A stretch of DNA of 64,000 bases from Anaerolineae bacterium (GTDB taxonomy: Bacteria > Chloroflexota > Anaerolineae > Anaerolineales > UBA4823): NCBI GenBank assembly GCA_003327455.1, contig QOQU01000012.1, forward strand, positions 62,001 to 126,000, written 5' to 3'. The notes beneath the pieces were generated by a model. That model ran no database searches. It was given only the letters and a program-made list of their open reading frames with translations, and was not told the DNA's origin. Shown here piece after piece: positions 14,519 through 24,065 of this stretch (positions are counted from its first letter, which is position 1; every line of letters starts with the position of its first letter). The position numbers and the translations under genes were made by a program.

Positions 14519-17017
14519 CTAATTGTAGCCATTGCCACTCAAAGCCTGCTCACCCGACATTACCAGAGGGGTTGGAGAATGTCCTTTTGCGGGCGTGATG
14601 ACCTTTTCCAGGGTTTGTCCACTCTCGAGTTGAAATTGGGCAACTACCCGGTTCAACTGACTGGCAAGCGCGGCCAGAGATTGTGCAGATGCAGCTACTT
14701 CTTCTACCTGGGCGGTCATCTCTTCAGACGAAGCAGAAACTTCTTCAATTGCTGCAGAGTTCTCTTCGGCGACCGAAGCAATGTTTTCAATTGCTTGCGT
14801 GACGATCTGAGCCGAATCTGACATCTGATCGGTAGCCAGGATATTCTGCTCTAAAACGGATGAAACGGCATCCATGGCGTTCACCATTTCCTCAGCCGCC
14901 TGCTGCATCTGGCCAGAAGCATTACTGGTGTTTGAAGCCCGTTTTTGAACCATTTCAGCCGCATCTAAGATACTTGAAAGAGAATGGCCGGATTCGTTTG
15001 CCAGTTTCATGCCGATTTGAACCTCATCGGTCGTTTCATTCATAGAAGTAACCGCCTCTTCCACTGTTGCTTGAATGCGTTTGACCAATTCACTGATTTC
15101 CTTGCTGGATGTCGCTGCCCGCTCTGCCAGTTTACGGACTTCATCGGCAACCACGGCAAAGCCCTTGCCATGTTCACCAGCCCGCGCCGCCTCGATCGCC
15201 GCGTTGAGAGCTAACAAGTTGGTCTGAGACGCTATATCTTGAATCGTCTCCACAATCGAATGGATCTCTGCAGAACGTTGTCCCATCTCGCGCACTTTTA
15301 ACGCTGAGTTGTTCACTTTAGAGACAATATTTTGCATGCTGCGGATGGTTGCTTCGACGCTCTTGAACCCCTCTTGCGCAGCATTGGTTGCGTTAACCGC
15401 ATTTTCGATGACAGTTTGAGCGTTGGCTGCTACCTGACGAATGATGCTCGAAATCTGATTCGCCAGGGTAGAGGCAGCCGCTATGGCTTTGGCCTGCTCC
15501 TGAGCGCCGCCGGAGACAGATTCAATCGCCTGGGATAACCGTTCGGTTGAAGCAGCCGTATGGGAAATTGACTCAGATTGCTGGCCAATCCCTTTCGCCA
15601 CCTGCTGCACAGTGGCAGCAATTTGAGAGGTGGCCTGTCCAGCCTGGTTGGCTGAATGGGCAAGTTGTGCCGAGGCTTCGTTTAATAATTTACTGCTTTT
15701 CGCTACTTCTCCAATGGTTTGTTTGAGAGATAAGATCATTCTGGAGAAAGCCTGACCGAAAACATCCCGCTCAGAGCGGGGATTGGCTGCGACAGAGAGA
15801 TTGCCCTGCGCAAGCTGATCGGCTAGAAAAGCCATCTCGCTTAGATACGTCTTCATCTCCTGGAAGGCTGTTGCCAGTGCCCCAATCTCATCACGTGATT
15901 GGGCTTTCACCTCTACATCAAGTTCGCCCTGCGCGATGCGTTGTGTGGCTTGCGTCAGGCGCGCAATTGGGGAGACCAGACGACTTGCCAACCGCCAGAC
16001 GATCGTCAGAGCAACCACAATCAGGATGAACGAAATGACCGTGATATTGCGCAGGAAGAGATTGGCGCTTTCCAGAACCACTGCCTCGGGCACAAGTACC
16101 TTAACCGCCCATGGAGTGGGAGATGAGCCAAAACGAATGGGAGCATAAGCAACAAACTGACCGTCTTCCTTTTCAACCGCCTCAATCCCTTCCATCACAT
16201 AGCGCGCATCATGTTCGTCATAGTGCGAATGGAACTCACCAAAGGGTTTTCCCACCCGTTCTGGATGCATTGAATCGCCTACAATTGTTCCGTTATTCGA
16301 GAGAAGTATTATGGCAAGATTCTGGCGGCCTGTCAGGGATTGTTCGAGCATGGATTGGAGAGTATCAACCCGAAAATCCACCCCTGCCATGCCATAAAAT
16401 TTGCCTTCTTTGACGATAGGAACAATTACCGAGGTCAATAAGACATCAACACCCTCGATAGGATACAGATAGGGATCCAAAATAGTTTCTTGTTGGGTCC
16501 GTTTGGGGATTAAGTAATAGTCACCTATACCCTCCGTTTCGTAGTCCATCAAGGCTTCACAGATGATCCGATCGCCCGATCTCACCCAGTAGGGGACAAA
16601 TCTGCCGCTGGAATCATGACAATCTTGATTGGCATATTGTTGATCTTTGCCATCAAAAGCATTTGGTTCCCAGGCAGTATATACGCCAAGGAAATTGGGA
16701 TTTTTTTGCAAGGTTTGGTAGAGCATCTGGTTGACCTGCTCACGGCTCAATTTGCTATCCTGAGAAGTTTTTTCTAAAACCACCGATAAAGCGTTCGCCA
16801 GGGCACGCGCTGTGTCTAAAGCGACCTCGATCTCTGCGTCTATCAGGCTTGCCTGGCTCCTTGCTGTGGCTAAGATTTCATTTTTTGAGGCTTGAATTGC
16901 CTGATTTCTTTGCGAAATCACAGCTACAATTGTCAGGATGATGGCTAATGAGACCAAACAAGTGCCGAACCATACGGTTAAGGTGCTTCTTAACGATCCT
17001 ACTTTCGATTCCATCAT
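14519..17017 (-). CDS. Methyl-accepting chemotaxis protein with dCache sensor domain
   Basis: An 832-residue receptor. In order: a transmembrane helix (about 12-34), a large extracytoplasmic dCache_1-type sensor (about 45-315, with [28 protein letters not shown] and [12 protein letters not shown]), a second helix (about 325-345), HAMP (about 346-398), a short second linker, and the signalling domain with the hairpin tip ([25 protein letters not shown]). No CheR-tethering pentapeptide ends the protein. The Cache dyad suggests a small organic ligand; the exact ligand is not predictable. The start (MMES) follows AAGGAG. A 255-base structured leader precedes it. Confidence 0.93.
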   Translation of the reverse strand: MMESKVGSLRSTLTVWFGTCLVSLAIILTIVAVISQRNQAIQASKNEILATARSQASLIDAEIEVALDTARALANALSVVLEKTSQDSKLSREQVNQMLYQTLQKNPNFLGVYTAWEPNAFDGKDQQYANQDCHDSSGRFVPYWVRSGDRIICEALMDYETEGIGDYYLIPKRTQQETILDPYLYPIEGVDVLLTSVIVPIVKEGKFYGMAGVDFRVDTLQSMLEQSLTGRQNLAIILLSNNGTIVGDSMHPERVGKPFGEFHSHYDEHDARYVMEGIEAVEKEDGQFVAYAPIRFGSSPTPWAVKVLVPEAVVLESANLFLRNITVISFILIVVALTIVWRLASRLVSPIARLTQATQRIAQGELDVEVKAQSRDEIGALATAFQEMKTYLSEMAFLADQLAQGNLSVAANPRSERDVFGQAFSRMILSLKQTIGEVAKSSKLLNEASAQLAHSANQAGQATSQIAATVQQVAKGIGQQSESISHTAASTERLSQAIESVSGGAQEQAKAIAAASTLANQISSIIRQVAANAQTVIENAVNATNAAQEGFKSVEATIRSMQNIVSKVNNSALKVREMGQRSAEIHSIVETIQDIASQTNLLALNAAIEAARAGEHGKGFAVVADEVRKLAERAATSSKEISELVKRIQATVEEAVTSMNETTDEVQIGMKLANESGHSLSSILDAAEMVQKRASNTSNASGQMQQAAEEMVNAMDAVSSVLEQNILATDQMSDSAQIVTQAIENIASVAEENSAAIEEVSASSEEMTAQVEEVAASAQSLAALASQLNRVVAQFQLESGQTLEKVITPAKGHSPTPLVMSGEQALSGNGYN

Positions 17018-17101
17018 CTAGGCTTGCTCCTTGAGTTAAAGTTACTCTCTGAACCTGACATTCCGTTAGGACGCAAAAAATAAGTTATTAACCATAAATT
17101 C

Positions 17102-17173
17102 TCGACCCGGTGTTCGATTCGCTACCGGGGTTACCCCTGGCTTTTTCTCAGCACAACACACTGGCAAAAAGCC
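17102..17173 (-). promoter_or_regulatory. Structured leader upstream of the receptor gene
   Basis: In the 255-base gap before the receptor gene, the minus strand contains GGCTTTTT pairing with AAAAAGCC (17166-17173 with 17139-17146), then GGGG-TAA-CCCC, and CCCGGT pairing with ACCGGG around a 12-base loop (17106-17128). The GGGG-TAA-CCCC stem and the CCCGGT stem share bases, so they are mutually exclusive alternatives. No known riboswitch class was identified with certainty. Confidence 0.4.
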
Positions 17174-17272
17174 GTTTCAGGGACACTATCTGTATTACAC
17201 AATATTTCTCTTGAGTTGGGAATAAAAGACAGATGAGTATCTTGTAAAAGTTGCGTAAAGGATGAGCAAACT

Positions 17273-18547
17273 TTACCCTACGATATTCAGCGCCTTGCGC
17301 ATCGTTTCAACCCAGTGTAAACTTTGCAAATAAATATCCCGAATGAGTTCGTTATTTAGCTGCAGGAAATGGATCTTTTCCCATTCCGCTCTTCCATAGG
17401 CTAAGACGCATTGGAGTGCCTGCCCGATCATCCCTTTTCCCTCTAATAAACCTTCTTTTATGGCTGAAGACAGGCGAATACTCTCGAGTAATTCTTCCAG
17501 GGGGGTATCCATGATGGCGTCCAGGGCTGAAAGTAAGCCGGCAAGAAAATACGACTCGGGCTCACTGAGTTTGGCATTGAGGGCTAACAACTCACTCATC
17601 CGGGCTCGAATCATCGCCAGGATTGTCAACTCGCGGGGTTTATCCTGCTTCTCAGCCAGAAGGATCAAGGTAAGCCAGCTACGCAGTTTTTCTAACCCCA
17701 GCAGGGTCATTGCCTGTCGAATAGACTTAATCTCTGATCTTATACCATAATAAGCAGAATTCGTCAGTCTCAACAATTTATAGCCCAGAATTGCATCCTG
17801 AGAAATAATATGTTCTAGCTCATCAAAGCCAACTTCAGGGTCTTGCAATTTTGCCAGTAGTTGCATCAATACAAAACGGGAGGTTGGGACTTTTCGTCCG
17901 CTGATCAGCTTGGGCCGGCACAGGAAAAAACCTTGAAAGTAATCAAATCCGGCCTGCATGCACAAATCCAGTTGATCCTGTGTTTCCACTTTCTCGGCTA
18001 ATAGTTTCGCCCGCTGGAATTGCAAACGGTAAGCCAGCGGTTGTATCTTCTCGGGAGGGATTAAAGTCAAGTCGAGCTTGAAAATATCGGCGATATTCAA
18101 CAATGATCGGACGTTGGTAATCGAAACCACGTCATCCAACGCAATTTGATACCCTTTATGAGAGAACTCCTGAATGTGGTCAAGAATTTCTTTGTCTAAA
18201 ATCAGGTTTTCTGGCACCTCGATGACCAATTGACGCGGGGAGAAAGGAATGGGATATTTCTCAAGGAAAAAGTTACGCGTCAGGTTAATAAAGGCTTTTT
18301 GGTGGCCAACGACATCTTCGAGCCCAATTTCAGCAAAGGTATTCAGGATTACCTGTGAAGTTGCTTCATCTCCGTTGAGAAACGTTGCAGTTTCACTTGC
18401 CTGATTGCGATAAAGTAGCTCATACCCAATGACCCTCAGGTAGCGGTCGAAAATGGGTTGGCGGCCAATAAAAACATTTGGCAATACTCCTGGTTGGAGT
18501 ACGCGACTGGGAAAATTGGGTTCGATAGATGGCATCCTATCCCCCAT
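17273..18547 (-). CDS. EAL-like/HDOD two-domain signalling protein (YuxH type)
   Basis: A protein of about 424 residues combining an EAL-like N-terminal half (FIGRQPIFDRYLRVIGYELLYRNQ, ending near IALDDVVSI and YFQGFFLCRP) with a C-terminal HDOD domain (LMQLLAKLQDPEVGFDELEHIIS and LTNSAYYGIRSEIKSIRQAMTLLG). The EAL motif reads ELL, and the metal ligands of active phosphodiesterases are largely missing, so it probably binds, but does not hydrolyse, cyclic-di-GMP. An ATG at 18547 preceded by GGGAGGT is chosen over the ATG at 18571. It lies in the chemosensory cluster, between the receptor and the CheX-like genes. Confidence 0.85.
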   Translation of the reverse strand: MGDRMPSIEPNFPSRVLQPGVLPNVFIGRQPIFDRYLRVIGYELLYRNQASETATFLNGDEATSQVILNTFAEIGLEDVVGHQKAFINLTRNFFLEKYPIPFSPRQLVIEVPENLILDKEILDHIQEFSHKGYQIALDDVVSITNVRSLLNIADIFKLDLTLIPPEKIQPLAYRLQFQRAKLLAEKVETQDQLDLCMQAGFDYFQGFFLCRPKLISGRKVPTSRFVLMQLLAKLQDPEVGFDELEHIISQDAILGYKLLRLTNSAYYGIRSEIKSIRQAMTLLGLEKLRSWLTLILLAEKQDKPRELTILAMIRARMSELLALNAKLSEPESYFLAGLLSALDAIMDTPLEELLESIRLSSAIKEGLLEGKGMIGQALQCVLAYGRAEWEKIHFLQLNNELIRDIYLQSLHWVETMRKALNIVG

Positions 18548-18726
18548 GGGGACCTCCCTTGTTCCTGTCATTCGTTAAGTTTCTCGCCTGCTGCTAATCA
18601 CATGCCTTTCCCTGCTCAGATGATAACCTGATAAGGATTTGTTTAAATTATACTTGCAAACTGATCGGGTTGCCAACATGACAGACCTTTTCTATCCGGT
18701 TTTGATAAGATCAATGGATTTCATCG

Positions 18727-19242
18727 TTACAATGTAAATCGATTGGCAACGACTGTGCTTCCCTGAGTGATTACCTTTTGGCTTCCTTCTCGCAGGGCAA
18801 GATGAATGGTCAATGAACCAATTTCACAATGCAAGGGCACAATCAGGCGAGCGAAGTCCAAAGTTGATATAATTGCTCCCTTTCCCATCAAGAAGGTGGG
18901 AGGAGAGATGACCGACTCGTAACCTGCCTGTGCTAAAAGCACACTTGCCCTGCCGGTAATCACATTTGCCAGTTCAGCAATGCTGCTCTGTGCCAGCGCG
19001 CTCAGCGATTTTAAATCTTCTTCCATCATGCGTGAAGCCAGAGCAATCGCAGTCTGATTGTTGAGACTATAAATTACATTCCCCATCACCTGACCGACCA
19101 GACTGATAATGATGGTGATGTCGTCCGTCGAATAGGGCTCCTTATCCAGGTTAAGTTCCCCGCGAGAAACGGTCAAGCGGGTTTCAGCCTGTAAGACCTG
19201 ATAAGCTGCTTCAACAAAAGGATTTAGAAATTTAACGTTCAT
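18727..19242 (-). CDS. CheX-like chemotaxis phosphatase, copy 1
   Basis: A 171-residue protein of the CheX/CheC phosphatase fold. The motif SSIAELANVITGRAS provides the E90-x-x-N93 pair that removes phosphate from CheY. It is very similar to the next gene upstream (both begin MNVKFLNPFVEAA and share DD.T..ISLVGQV), so the two arose by tandem duplication. The ATG follows GGAGG. The two copies are 25 bases apart and belong to the minus-strand chemosensory transcript. Confidence 0.85.
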   Translation of the reverse strand: MNVKFLNPFVEAAYQVLQAETRLTVSRGELNLDKEPYSTDDITIIISLVGQVMGNVIYSLNNQTAIALASRMMEEDLKSLSALAQSSIAELANVITGRASVLLAQAGYESVISPPTFLMGKGAIISTLDFARLIVPLHCEIGSLTIHLALREGSQKVITQGSTVVANRFTL

Positions 19243-19267
19243 CCGTCCTCCGCATGAAAACCAGGGG

Positions 19268-19789
19268 TTATTTTTTCGCTGAATCTGGCACCATTACAGG
19301 AACAAAGTTCGCTGATGCGGCACCTGGAGGGGCTTCTCGTAGTGCTAAATGCACTGAAACTTCGCCTAACTCGGTCGTAAGAGGCACTACCACGCGGGCA
19401 AAGTCAAGGGTAGAGATGGTTACCCCTCTTCCATGAATCAGGGTTGGAGGCGAGATATTGGCTGAATAACCGGCTTTGGAAAGCCGAATGGTTGCCTGAC
19501 CCGAAATGACATTGCCTAATTCAGCCACCCCACTTTGGGCTAAGTTGTCAAACTCTGGAAATTCTTGCCCCATAACACGGGAGACCAGAGCCAGCCCAGT
19601 TTTTTCGGATAGCCCATAGAGCACAACTCCTTGAACCTGTCCGACCAGACTGATGAGCACAGTCACATCATCAGTAGTCAGAGCAGATTTATGCAGTGTC
19701 AGGTTGCCGCGGGTTACCTCAACACCGCACTCTGCCTGTAACACTTCCGAAGCGGCTTCGACGAAAGGGTTCAAAAATTTTACATTCAT
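19268..19789 (-). CDS. CheX-like chemotaxis phosphatase, copy 2
   Basis: A 173-residue paralogue of the adjacent gene, with the catalytic pair E90 and N93 in SGVAELGNVISGQAT. The N-terminal ten residues are identical to copy 1, and the two diverge mostly in the middle and at the C-terminus. Its ATG overlaps the stop of the HDOD gene by four bases, so translation is coupled. Two CheX-like copies plus a CheC in one cluster suggest several CheY-like targets or graded dephosphorylation. Confidence 0.85.
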   Translation of the reverse strand: MNVKFLNPFVEAASEVLQAECGVEVTRGNLTLHKSALTTDDVTVLISLVGQVQGVVLYGLSEKTGLALVSRVMGQEFPEFDNLAQSGVAELGNVISGQATIRLSKAGYSANISPPTLIHGRGVTISTLDFARVVVPLTTELGEVSVHLALREAPPGAASANFVPVMVPDSAKK

Positions 19790-20652
19790 GCCTTGAATCT
19801 CCTCGCACGAATAAACTCATCTGCTTCTTCGACAAATGGCAGGATTCGCTCAGATATCTCGTTGAATTTTTTATCATTCCAGTTCATTCTCTCAACTGCT
19901 ACTGGATCTACAGTATATTGTAGACCATCTTTCCCCAATCCGATCCCAAGGCTCATGGCAACAGCATCTGCTAAATGTACTGCAGCAGCAAGAATGGCAC
20001 CTTCATTTGCCTGGGAGGGATGATGATGATTTGCAATCGCATCGACCAACGGACCTGGCAACCGCCAGCGGCGCCCCAGTTCCGCGCCCAGGGCAGCGTG
20101 ATCAATTCCAAAATGAGCGATTTCCAGCTCATTGAAGGGTTGTCCCTGCCAGTCGGGTTGCTCAGTGTTGGTATTCCGCAATAAAATCTCTAGAGCCAGC
20201 TTGCCGATATCACAAAGTAAACCAGCGTGGTAAGCTTCTTCAGAAACTTTTTGTCCAAAATCGGCAGCAATCAGGCGTGCTCCGGCTGCGACAGCAATCG
20301 AATGTCGCCAAAGTTCACCGCGTTCAAGGGCATAGCCAGGCGCAGGTCGTTCAAGAAATGAAGCCACCGAGGCAGCCAGAATCAAGCTATGTAAGGTGCG
20401 GTACCCCAAATAAGTAACTGCCTGATGAACGGTGGAGACTGGATATTTCAAACCATAATAAGCTGAGTTTGCCCAACGTAGGACCAGGCTGGTCATTGCC
20501 TCATCCATGGCCAATATTTTCGCCACATCCGCCATATCCGATTTTGGATCCCGGATGAGGTCCAATGCCCTTTGAGCCACCTGGGGCATTGGGGGTAACT
20601 CACCAATTCGGCGAATGAGATCATCAATCGTGATTTGAGGCGACATACTCAA
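19786..20652 (-). CDS. HDOD-domain signalling protein
   Basis: A 288-residue protein consisting mainly of one HDOD domain: IGELPPMPQVAQRALDLIRDPKSDMADVAKIL, then LVLRWANSAYYGLKYPVSTVHQAVTYLG, and later HHPSQANEGAILAAAVHLADAVAMSLG. HDOD proteins are HD-like domains without catalytic metal residues and act as protein-protein or second-messenger adaptors. The four-base overlap with cheR upstream and with the CheX-like gene downstream places it firmly in the operon. HDOD genes beside che genes are frequent, but their mechanism is poorly known. Confidence 0.88.
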   Translation of the reverse strand: MSMSPQITIDDLIRRIGELPPMPQVAQRALDLIRDPKSDMADVAKILAMDEAMTSLVLRWANSAYYGLKYPVSTVHQAVTYLGYRTLHSLILAASVASFLERPAPGYALERGELWRHSIAVAAGARLIAADFGQKVSEEAYHAGLLCDIGKLALEILLRNTNTEQPDWQGQPFNELEIAHFGIDHAALGAELGRRWRLPGPLVDAIANHHHPSQANEGAILAAAVHLADAVAMSLGIGLGKDGLQYTVDPVAVERMNWNDKKFNEISERILPFVEEADEFIRARRFKA

Positions 20653-21449
20653 ACCCTTTCATAGAACGAAATCCCCGCATTGCGTAAACCATAGGTTTGT
20701 GGATGGGGGATAATTTCCGTCGCTCCGACGAATAGAACTCCCCCCGGACGCAAAGCATCCCGAAAAGCTTGATACAGTTTTTCTTTGGCAGCCGCTGTGA
20801 AATAGATTACCACGTTACGACAAACGATCAGGTCCAGGTCTTTTGGAAAAGGATCGGCAAACAGGTTATGTTCTTGAAAGGTGATCTTCTTGGTAAGGTT
20901 TGGGGTCACAAAATAGGGAGGCCCACCGGGTTGGAGATAGGCAGAACGTTGAGCAGGGGATAAATTTTGGATCTCATCGGCTGTATATGGCCCCCCCTGA
21001 CGAGCTTTATTCAATGCGCCCAGGTCGTAATCGGTAGCCAGAATAGAATGACGTCGCCTGGGAGCAATTTCATCCAGTATGATTGCCAACGTGTACGGTT
21101 CCGCACCAATCGAACAACCTGCGCTCCAGATTCGCAAGCCATTTTCCAGCCCCGCCCGTCCGAAGCTCTCTTTTAGCAGTCTCGGAAGCACAACTTCAGT
21201 CAGACTTTTCCAGCGTTCAGGGTCACGGAAAAAGGCTGATACGTTGATCGTAATGTAATCCCGAAAGCGATTCCGTTCCTTCTCGTCAATCCGCACGCGA
21301 TCAAAATAGGTCTTCCAGTCTGGTGCACCGCTGCGAACCAGCCAGGAATCCAAACGACGCCTCATCTGCTCGTCCTTGTAATGATCCAAGTCCAGATCAA
21401 GGAGACGCTTTACATTTCGTTTGACTTCCTGGTAAACTTCTAATTCCAT
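20649..21449 (-). CDS. cheR: Chemotaxis protein methyltransferase CheR
   Basis: A 266-residue SAM-dependent enzyme that methylates receptor glutamates. The N-terminal helical domain (about 1-80) is followed by the methyltransferase fold with the SAM-binding signature GCSIGAEPYTLAI, the ATDYDLGALNKARQG segment, and LIVCRNVVIYF. The final strand reads GGVLFVGATEII. The ATG lies inside the end of cheB (ten-base overlap), showing tight coupling with the methylesterase that opposes it. Confidence 0.95.
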   Translation of the reverse strand: MELEVYQEVKRNVKRLLDLDLDHYKDEQMRRRLDSWLVRSGAPDWKTYFDRVRIDEKERNRFRDYITINVSAFFRDPERWKSLTEVVLPRLLKESFGRAGLENGLRIWSAGCSIGAEPYTLAIILDEIAPRRRHSILATDYDLGALNKARQGGPYTADEIQNLSPAQRSAYLQPGGPPYFVTPNLTKKITFQEHNLFADPFPKDLDLIVCRNVVIYFTAAAKEKLYQAFRDALRPGGVLFVGATEIIPHPQTYGLRNAGISFYERV

Positions 21450-22543
21450 TGAACAGCCCTCACAATAGCATTGGGAATTTCCCCCAGAGGGGCAACCTCA
21501 TCTGCTGCGCCAGCTTCGACCACACTGCGCGGCATTCCCCACACCACACAACTTGATTCGTCTTCGGCGATCACTTTTCCGCCCAACGAATGGGTTAAGA
21601 CAGCCCCATTCGCGCCATCCTTCCCCATACCGGTTAAAACTACCGCTACAGTCGCTTTTCCAAAATTCTGCGCTACCGAAATGAGGGTCACATCCACCGC
21701 CGGTCGAACGCCATGAACCGTTGGATTTTGATTCAGGCTAACTGTTCCATTTTTATCGAACACCAGGTGAAAGCCGCCCGGGGCTACCAGCGCTTTGCCT
21801 ACTTCAAGCTGATCACCTGGTTCAGCTTCTTTGACCATTAATTCAGAAAGGCTATTTAATCGTTCAGCCAGAGAACGGGTGAACCCCACCGGCATGTGCT
21901 GCACAATAACAAACGCTGCCGGAAGGTTCGCAGATAGATGGGGAACAACTTGATTTAAAGCACGTGGGCCGCCAGTGGAAGCGCCAATGACCACCACCTT
22001 GTCTTTCTCGCCCAAGGGACGCACTTTTTTCGGCAATTGTTCCATTGGAGCGCGCCCGGGCTGGAGATTCGACGGTGTCAGCGCAACTACTCTTGCCTTG
22101 GCAGCCCGTCGAATTTTGGTAACCAGTTCTTCGATGATTAGTTCGATGTTGGCTTTGGATTCGGGTTTGGCAATGAAATCAACCGCCCCAAATGTAAGCG
22201 CTTGAATGGTCTCCCGCGCACCTTCCGTCGTCAGGCTACTCACCATAATCACCGGCGTTGGTCGGGTTGCCATGATCTGTTTGAGCGTTGTCAAGCCATC
22301 CATGTGGGGCATTTCCACATCCAGCGTGATTACATCCGGTTTCAGGCTTTCAAGCAGATGAAGCGCTTCTTTCCCATCGTGAGCAGCACCCACAATGGTC
22401 AAACCCGGCGTTTCCCCCAGGCGGCGTGTCAGGGTATAACGCATAAAGGCGGAGTCATCTACCACCAACACGCGAATGGTCGGATCGCCTCCTTCTCGGG
22501 ACGGATTTATTGCGGCAGGCTTACTGGGCGGTGGAACAGCCAT
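21440..22543 (-). CDS. cheB: Chemotaxis response regulator/protein-glutamate methylesterase CheB
   Basis: A protein of about 367 residues with an N-terminal receiver (VLVVDDSAFMRYTLTRRLG, phosphorylation site in VITLDVEMPHMDG) and a C-terminal esterase domain with the catalytic serine (GASTGGPRAL), histidine (VQHMPVGFT) and aspartate (TGMGKDGANG). It removes methyl groups added by CheR. The ATG at 22543 is preferred over the upstream TTG at 22576, because the latter overlaps cheY and lacks a ribosome binding site. It lies 13 bases after cheY. Confidence 0.95.
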   Translation of the reverse strand: MAVPPPSKPAAINPSREGGDPTIRVLVVDDSAFMRYTLTRRLGETPGLTIVGAAHDGKEALHLLESLKPDVITLDVEMPHMDGLTTLKQIMATRPTPVIMVSSLTTEGARETIQALTFGAVDFIAKPESKANIELIIEELVTKIRRAAKARVVALTPSNLQPGRAPMEQLPKKVRPLGEKDKVVVIGASTGGPRALNQVVPHLSANLPAAFVIVQHMPVGFTRSLAERLNSLSELMVKEAEPGDQLEVGKALVAPGGFHLVFDKNGTVSLNQNPTVHGVRPAVDVTLISVAQNFGKATVAVVLTGMGKDGANGAVLTHSLGGKVIAEDESSCVVWGMPRSVVEAGAADEVAPLGEIPNAIVRAVQWN

Positions 22544-22556
22544 TAGGGAGTTTCGC

Positions 22557-22913
22557 TCATCCAACCAGTTTAGCAACCGCGCTCAAAACGCGCTCCTTCT
22601 CAAACGGTTTGACCACGAAGTCACGCGCCCCGGCCTTAATCGCCTCTAAAACAACCGACTCTTGCCCCAGAGCGGTTAGCATGACTACTTTCGCCGATGA
22701 ATCATAGCTGCGAATCTCGCGCAAAGCCGCCAGACCATCCATTTCCGGCATCGTGATATCCATCAGGACCAGATCAGGACGGGCGCTTTTATAGGTTTCG
22801 ACTGCTTTCAAGCCATTTTCCGCCTCAATGATCTCATGCCCTTCACTGCTGAGCATCTTCGAGATTCTAACCCGCAGAAATTCTGCATCGTCGACAACGA
22901 GTATTTTTGCCAT
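22557..22913 (-). CDS. cheY: Chemotaxis response regulator CheY
   Basis: A 118-residue single-domain receiver. It has the acidic pair D8-D9, the phosphoacceptor D52 (LVLMDITMPEMDG) and the conserved threonine and lysine (MLTALG, VVKPFEK). CheY-P is the diffusible output of CheA. The start follows AAGGAG with eight-base spacing. As no flagellar gene is visible, the output may act on type IV pili or on something other than motility. Confidence 0.93.
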   Translation of the reverse strand: MAKILVVDDAEFLRVRISKMLSSEGHEIIEAENGLKAVETYKSARPDLVLMDITMPEMDGLAALREIRSYDSSAKVVMLTALGQESVVLEAIKAGARDFVVKPFEKERVLSAVAKLVG

Positions 22914-22954
22914 TCAATCTATCTCCTTTTTGCTTTAAGATTTTCCATCAACTT

Positions 22955-23440
22955 TTAGATCTCTCTCTCCTGGTTTCCAACGGTGCGAATGGTCATCCGA
23001 CCATCACATACATAGAAACGAACCGTTCGTCCAATCGTGCCACCAACTTCCTCGCTCACCAGTCGCAACCTCAAGCGCTGAAGCATCTCGTGTGCAGCTT
23101 CGACATTTCGCGTCCCAATATTGAACGTTTTCGAAAACCCGGGTGCCGTGAGCATATTAGCCCCTCCCGCCATTCGCACAAGTATCCGGGAAGGGATCGC
23201 TCCAGCTTTGATCATTTCTTCCAGTAGAATCTCGATTCCGGAAGTGACATATTTCGCACTCCTTTCGGTGACGCCATTTGGACTGGCAGGCAATACCGCA
23301 TGAAGTAGACCAGCCAGGCGAAGCTGCGGATCATACATGCCGATGCCAACACACGACCCCAATCCGTAAGCCACCAGCACTTCTTCGGTGTTGCGGCTGA
23401 TTTTCCATTCGCCCAAGCCCACTGCCACACTATCCTGCAT
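22955..23440 (-). CDS. cheD: Chemoreceptor glutamine deamidase CheD
   Basis: A 161-residue enzyme that deamidates receptor glutamines and is controlled by CheC. The catalytic C30 (GLGSCVGIGMYD) and H47 (LLHAVLP) are both present. The ATG at 23440 is preferred over an earlier frame opening at 23524, because it gives the usual CheD length and overlaps the 3' end of cheC by eleven bases, the usual cheC-cheD coupling. Confidence 0.92.
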   Translation of the reverse strand: MQDSVAVGLGEWKISRNTEEVLVAYGLGSCVGIGMYDPQLRLAGLLHAVLPASPNGVTERSAKYVTSGIEILLEEMIKAGAIPSRILVRMAGGANMLTAPGFSKTFNIGTRNVEAAHEMLQRLRLRLVSEEVGGTIGRTVRFYVCDGRMTIRTVGNQEREI

Positions 23441-24047
23441 TGTTTGCCTCAATTTGCTTGGCGATCGTTTCAATAGTATGATGGTCCGGGATGAGCCAGA
23501 AATCCGCCTGCGCTTCTCTGCCATTGCGCAGGAATCTTGCCTGCACCATCAGCACCTCTTCGCTGAGCACATCTGCAGTGGCAAGGATAATATCCATGAT
23601 TGCGCCAACCATATCAACAATCACCGCTGGTGGAGAGGGACGGGCAGCCAGACCTGCCTTATCGGCGATGGCATTGAGAAAAAAGGATCCGGTCAAATTG
23701 CCCAACTCTGCCAGCGCTGACCGCTCCATGGCGCCCAGGACTTTGGTAGTACCGGGCGGCTCCCCCATGGTCAAATCCACCAGTTCCAGGGCTTTTTGAA
23801 AGGGAATCACCATCATAATCTGCCCCGGAATTGACCCCTCCACCCGCAGATAGATGCCCACTGCCTCGGTTTCCGGTCCACCCAAGAGAGTAGGGATTTC
23901 ATAAAATGGCACCGCTTTGACAACCGGTGCAGTGACCGTCAAGTCCTCGCCCACCATGGCAGACATGCCTCTTGCCGCATTGTGGATTCCAATATTCGCC
24001 ATGTTGGCTAAGACACTTTGAAATTTTTTTGCATATTCCTCATCCAT
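23430..24047 (-). CDS. cheC: Chemotaxis protein CheC
   Basis: A 205-residue CheY phosphatase and CheD partner. The first catalytic motif is intact (SALAELGNLTG, E114 and N117). The second site expected in classical CheC is not evident: the corresponding region reads VDMVGAIMDII, without an E-x-x-N pair. The ATG at 24047 follows GAAGGGG; the open frame before it starts with TTG at 24062. The gene sits 18 bases downstream of cheA. Confidence 0.9.
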   Translation of the reverse strand: MDEEYAKKFQSVLANMANIGIHNAARGMSAMVGEDLTVTAPVVKAVPFYEIPTLLGGPETEAVGIYLRVEGSIPGQIMMVIPFQKALELVDLTMGEPPGTTKVLGAMERSALAELGNLTGSFFLNAIADKAGLAARPSPPAVIVDMVGAIMDIILATADVLSEEVLMVQARFLRNGREAQADFWLIPDHHTIETIAKQIEANNAG

Positions 24048-24065
24048 TTCAAACCCCTTCAAGGA

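Noticed and set aside
17102-17130. GTTCGATTC with flanking pairs resembling a tRNA T-arm
   Set aside because: The stem flanks a 12-base loop, not seven, and no other tRNA arms are present.
17041-17145. GGACGCAAA followed by ...CTACCGGGGTTACC on the + strand, suggestive of a cyclic-di-GMP-I (GEMM) riboswitch
   Set aside because: The orientation is opposite to both flanking genes, the GAAA tetraloop half is missing, and the expected GC after GCAAA is absent. Resemblance is limited to short pieces.
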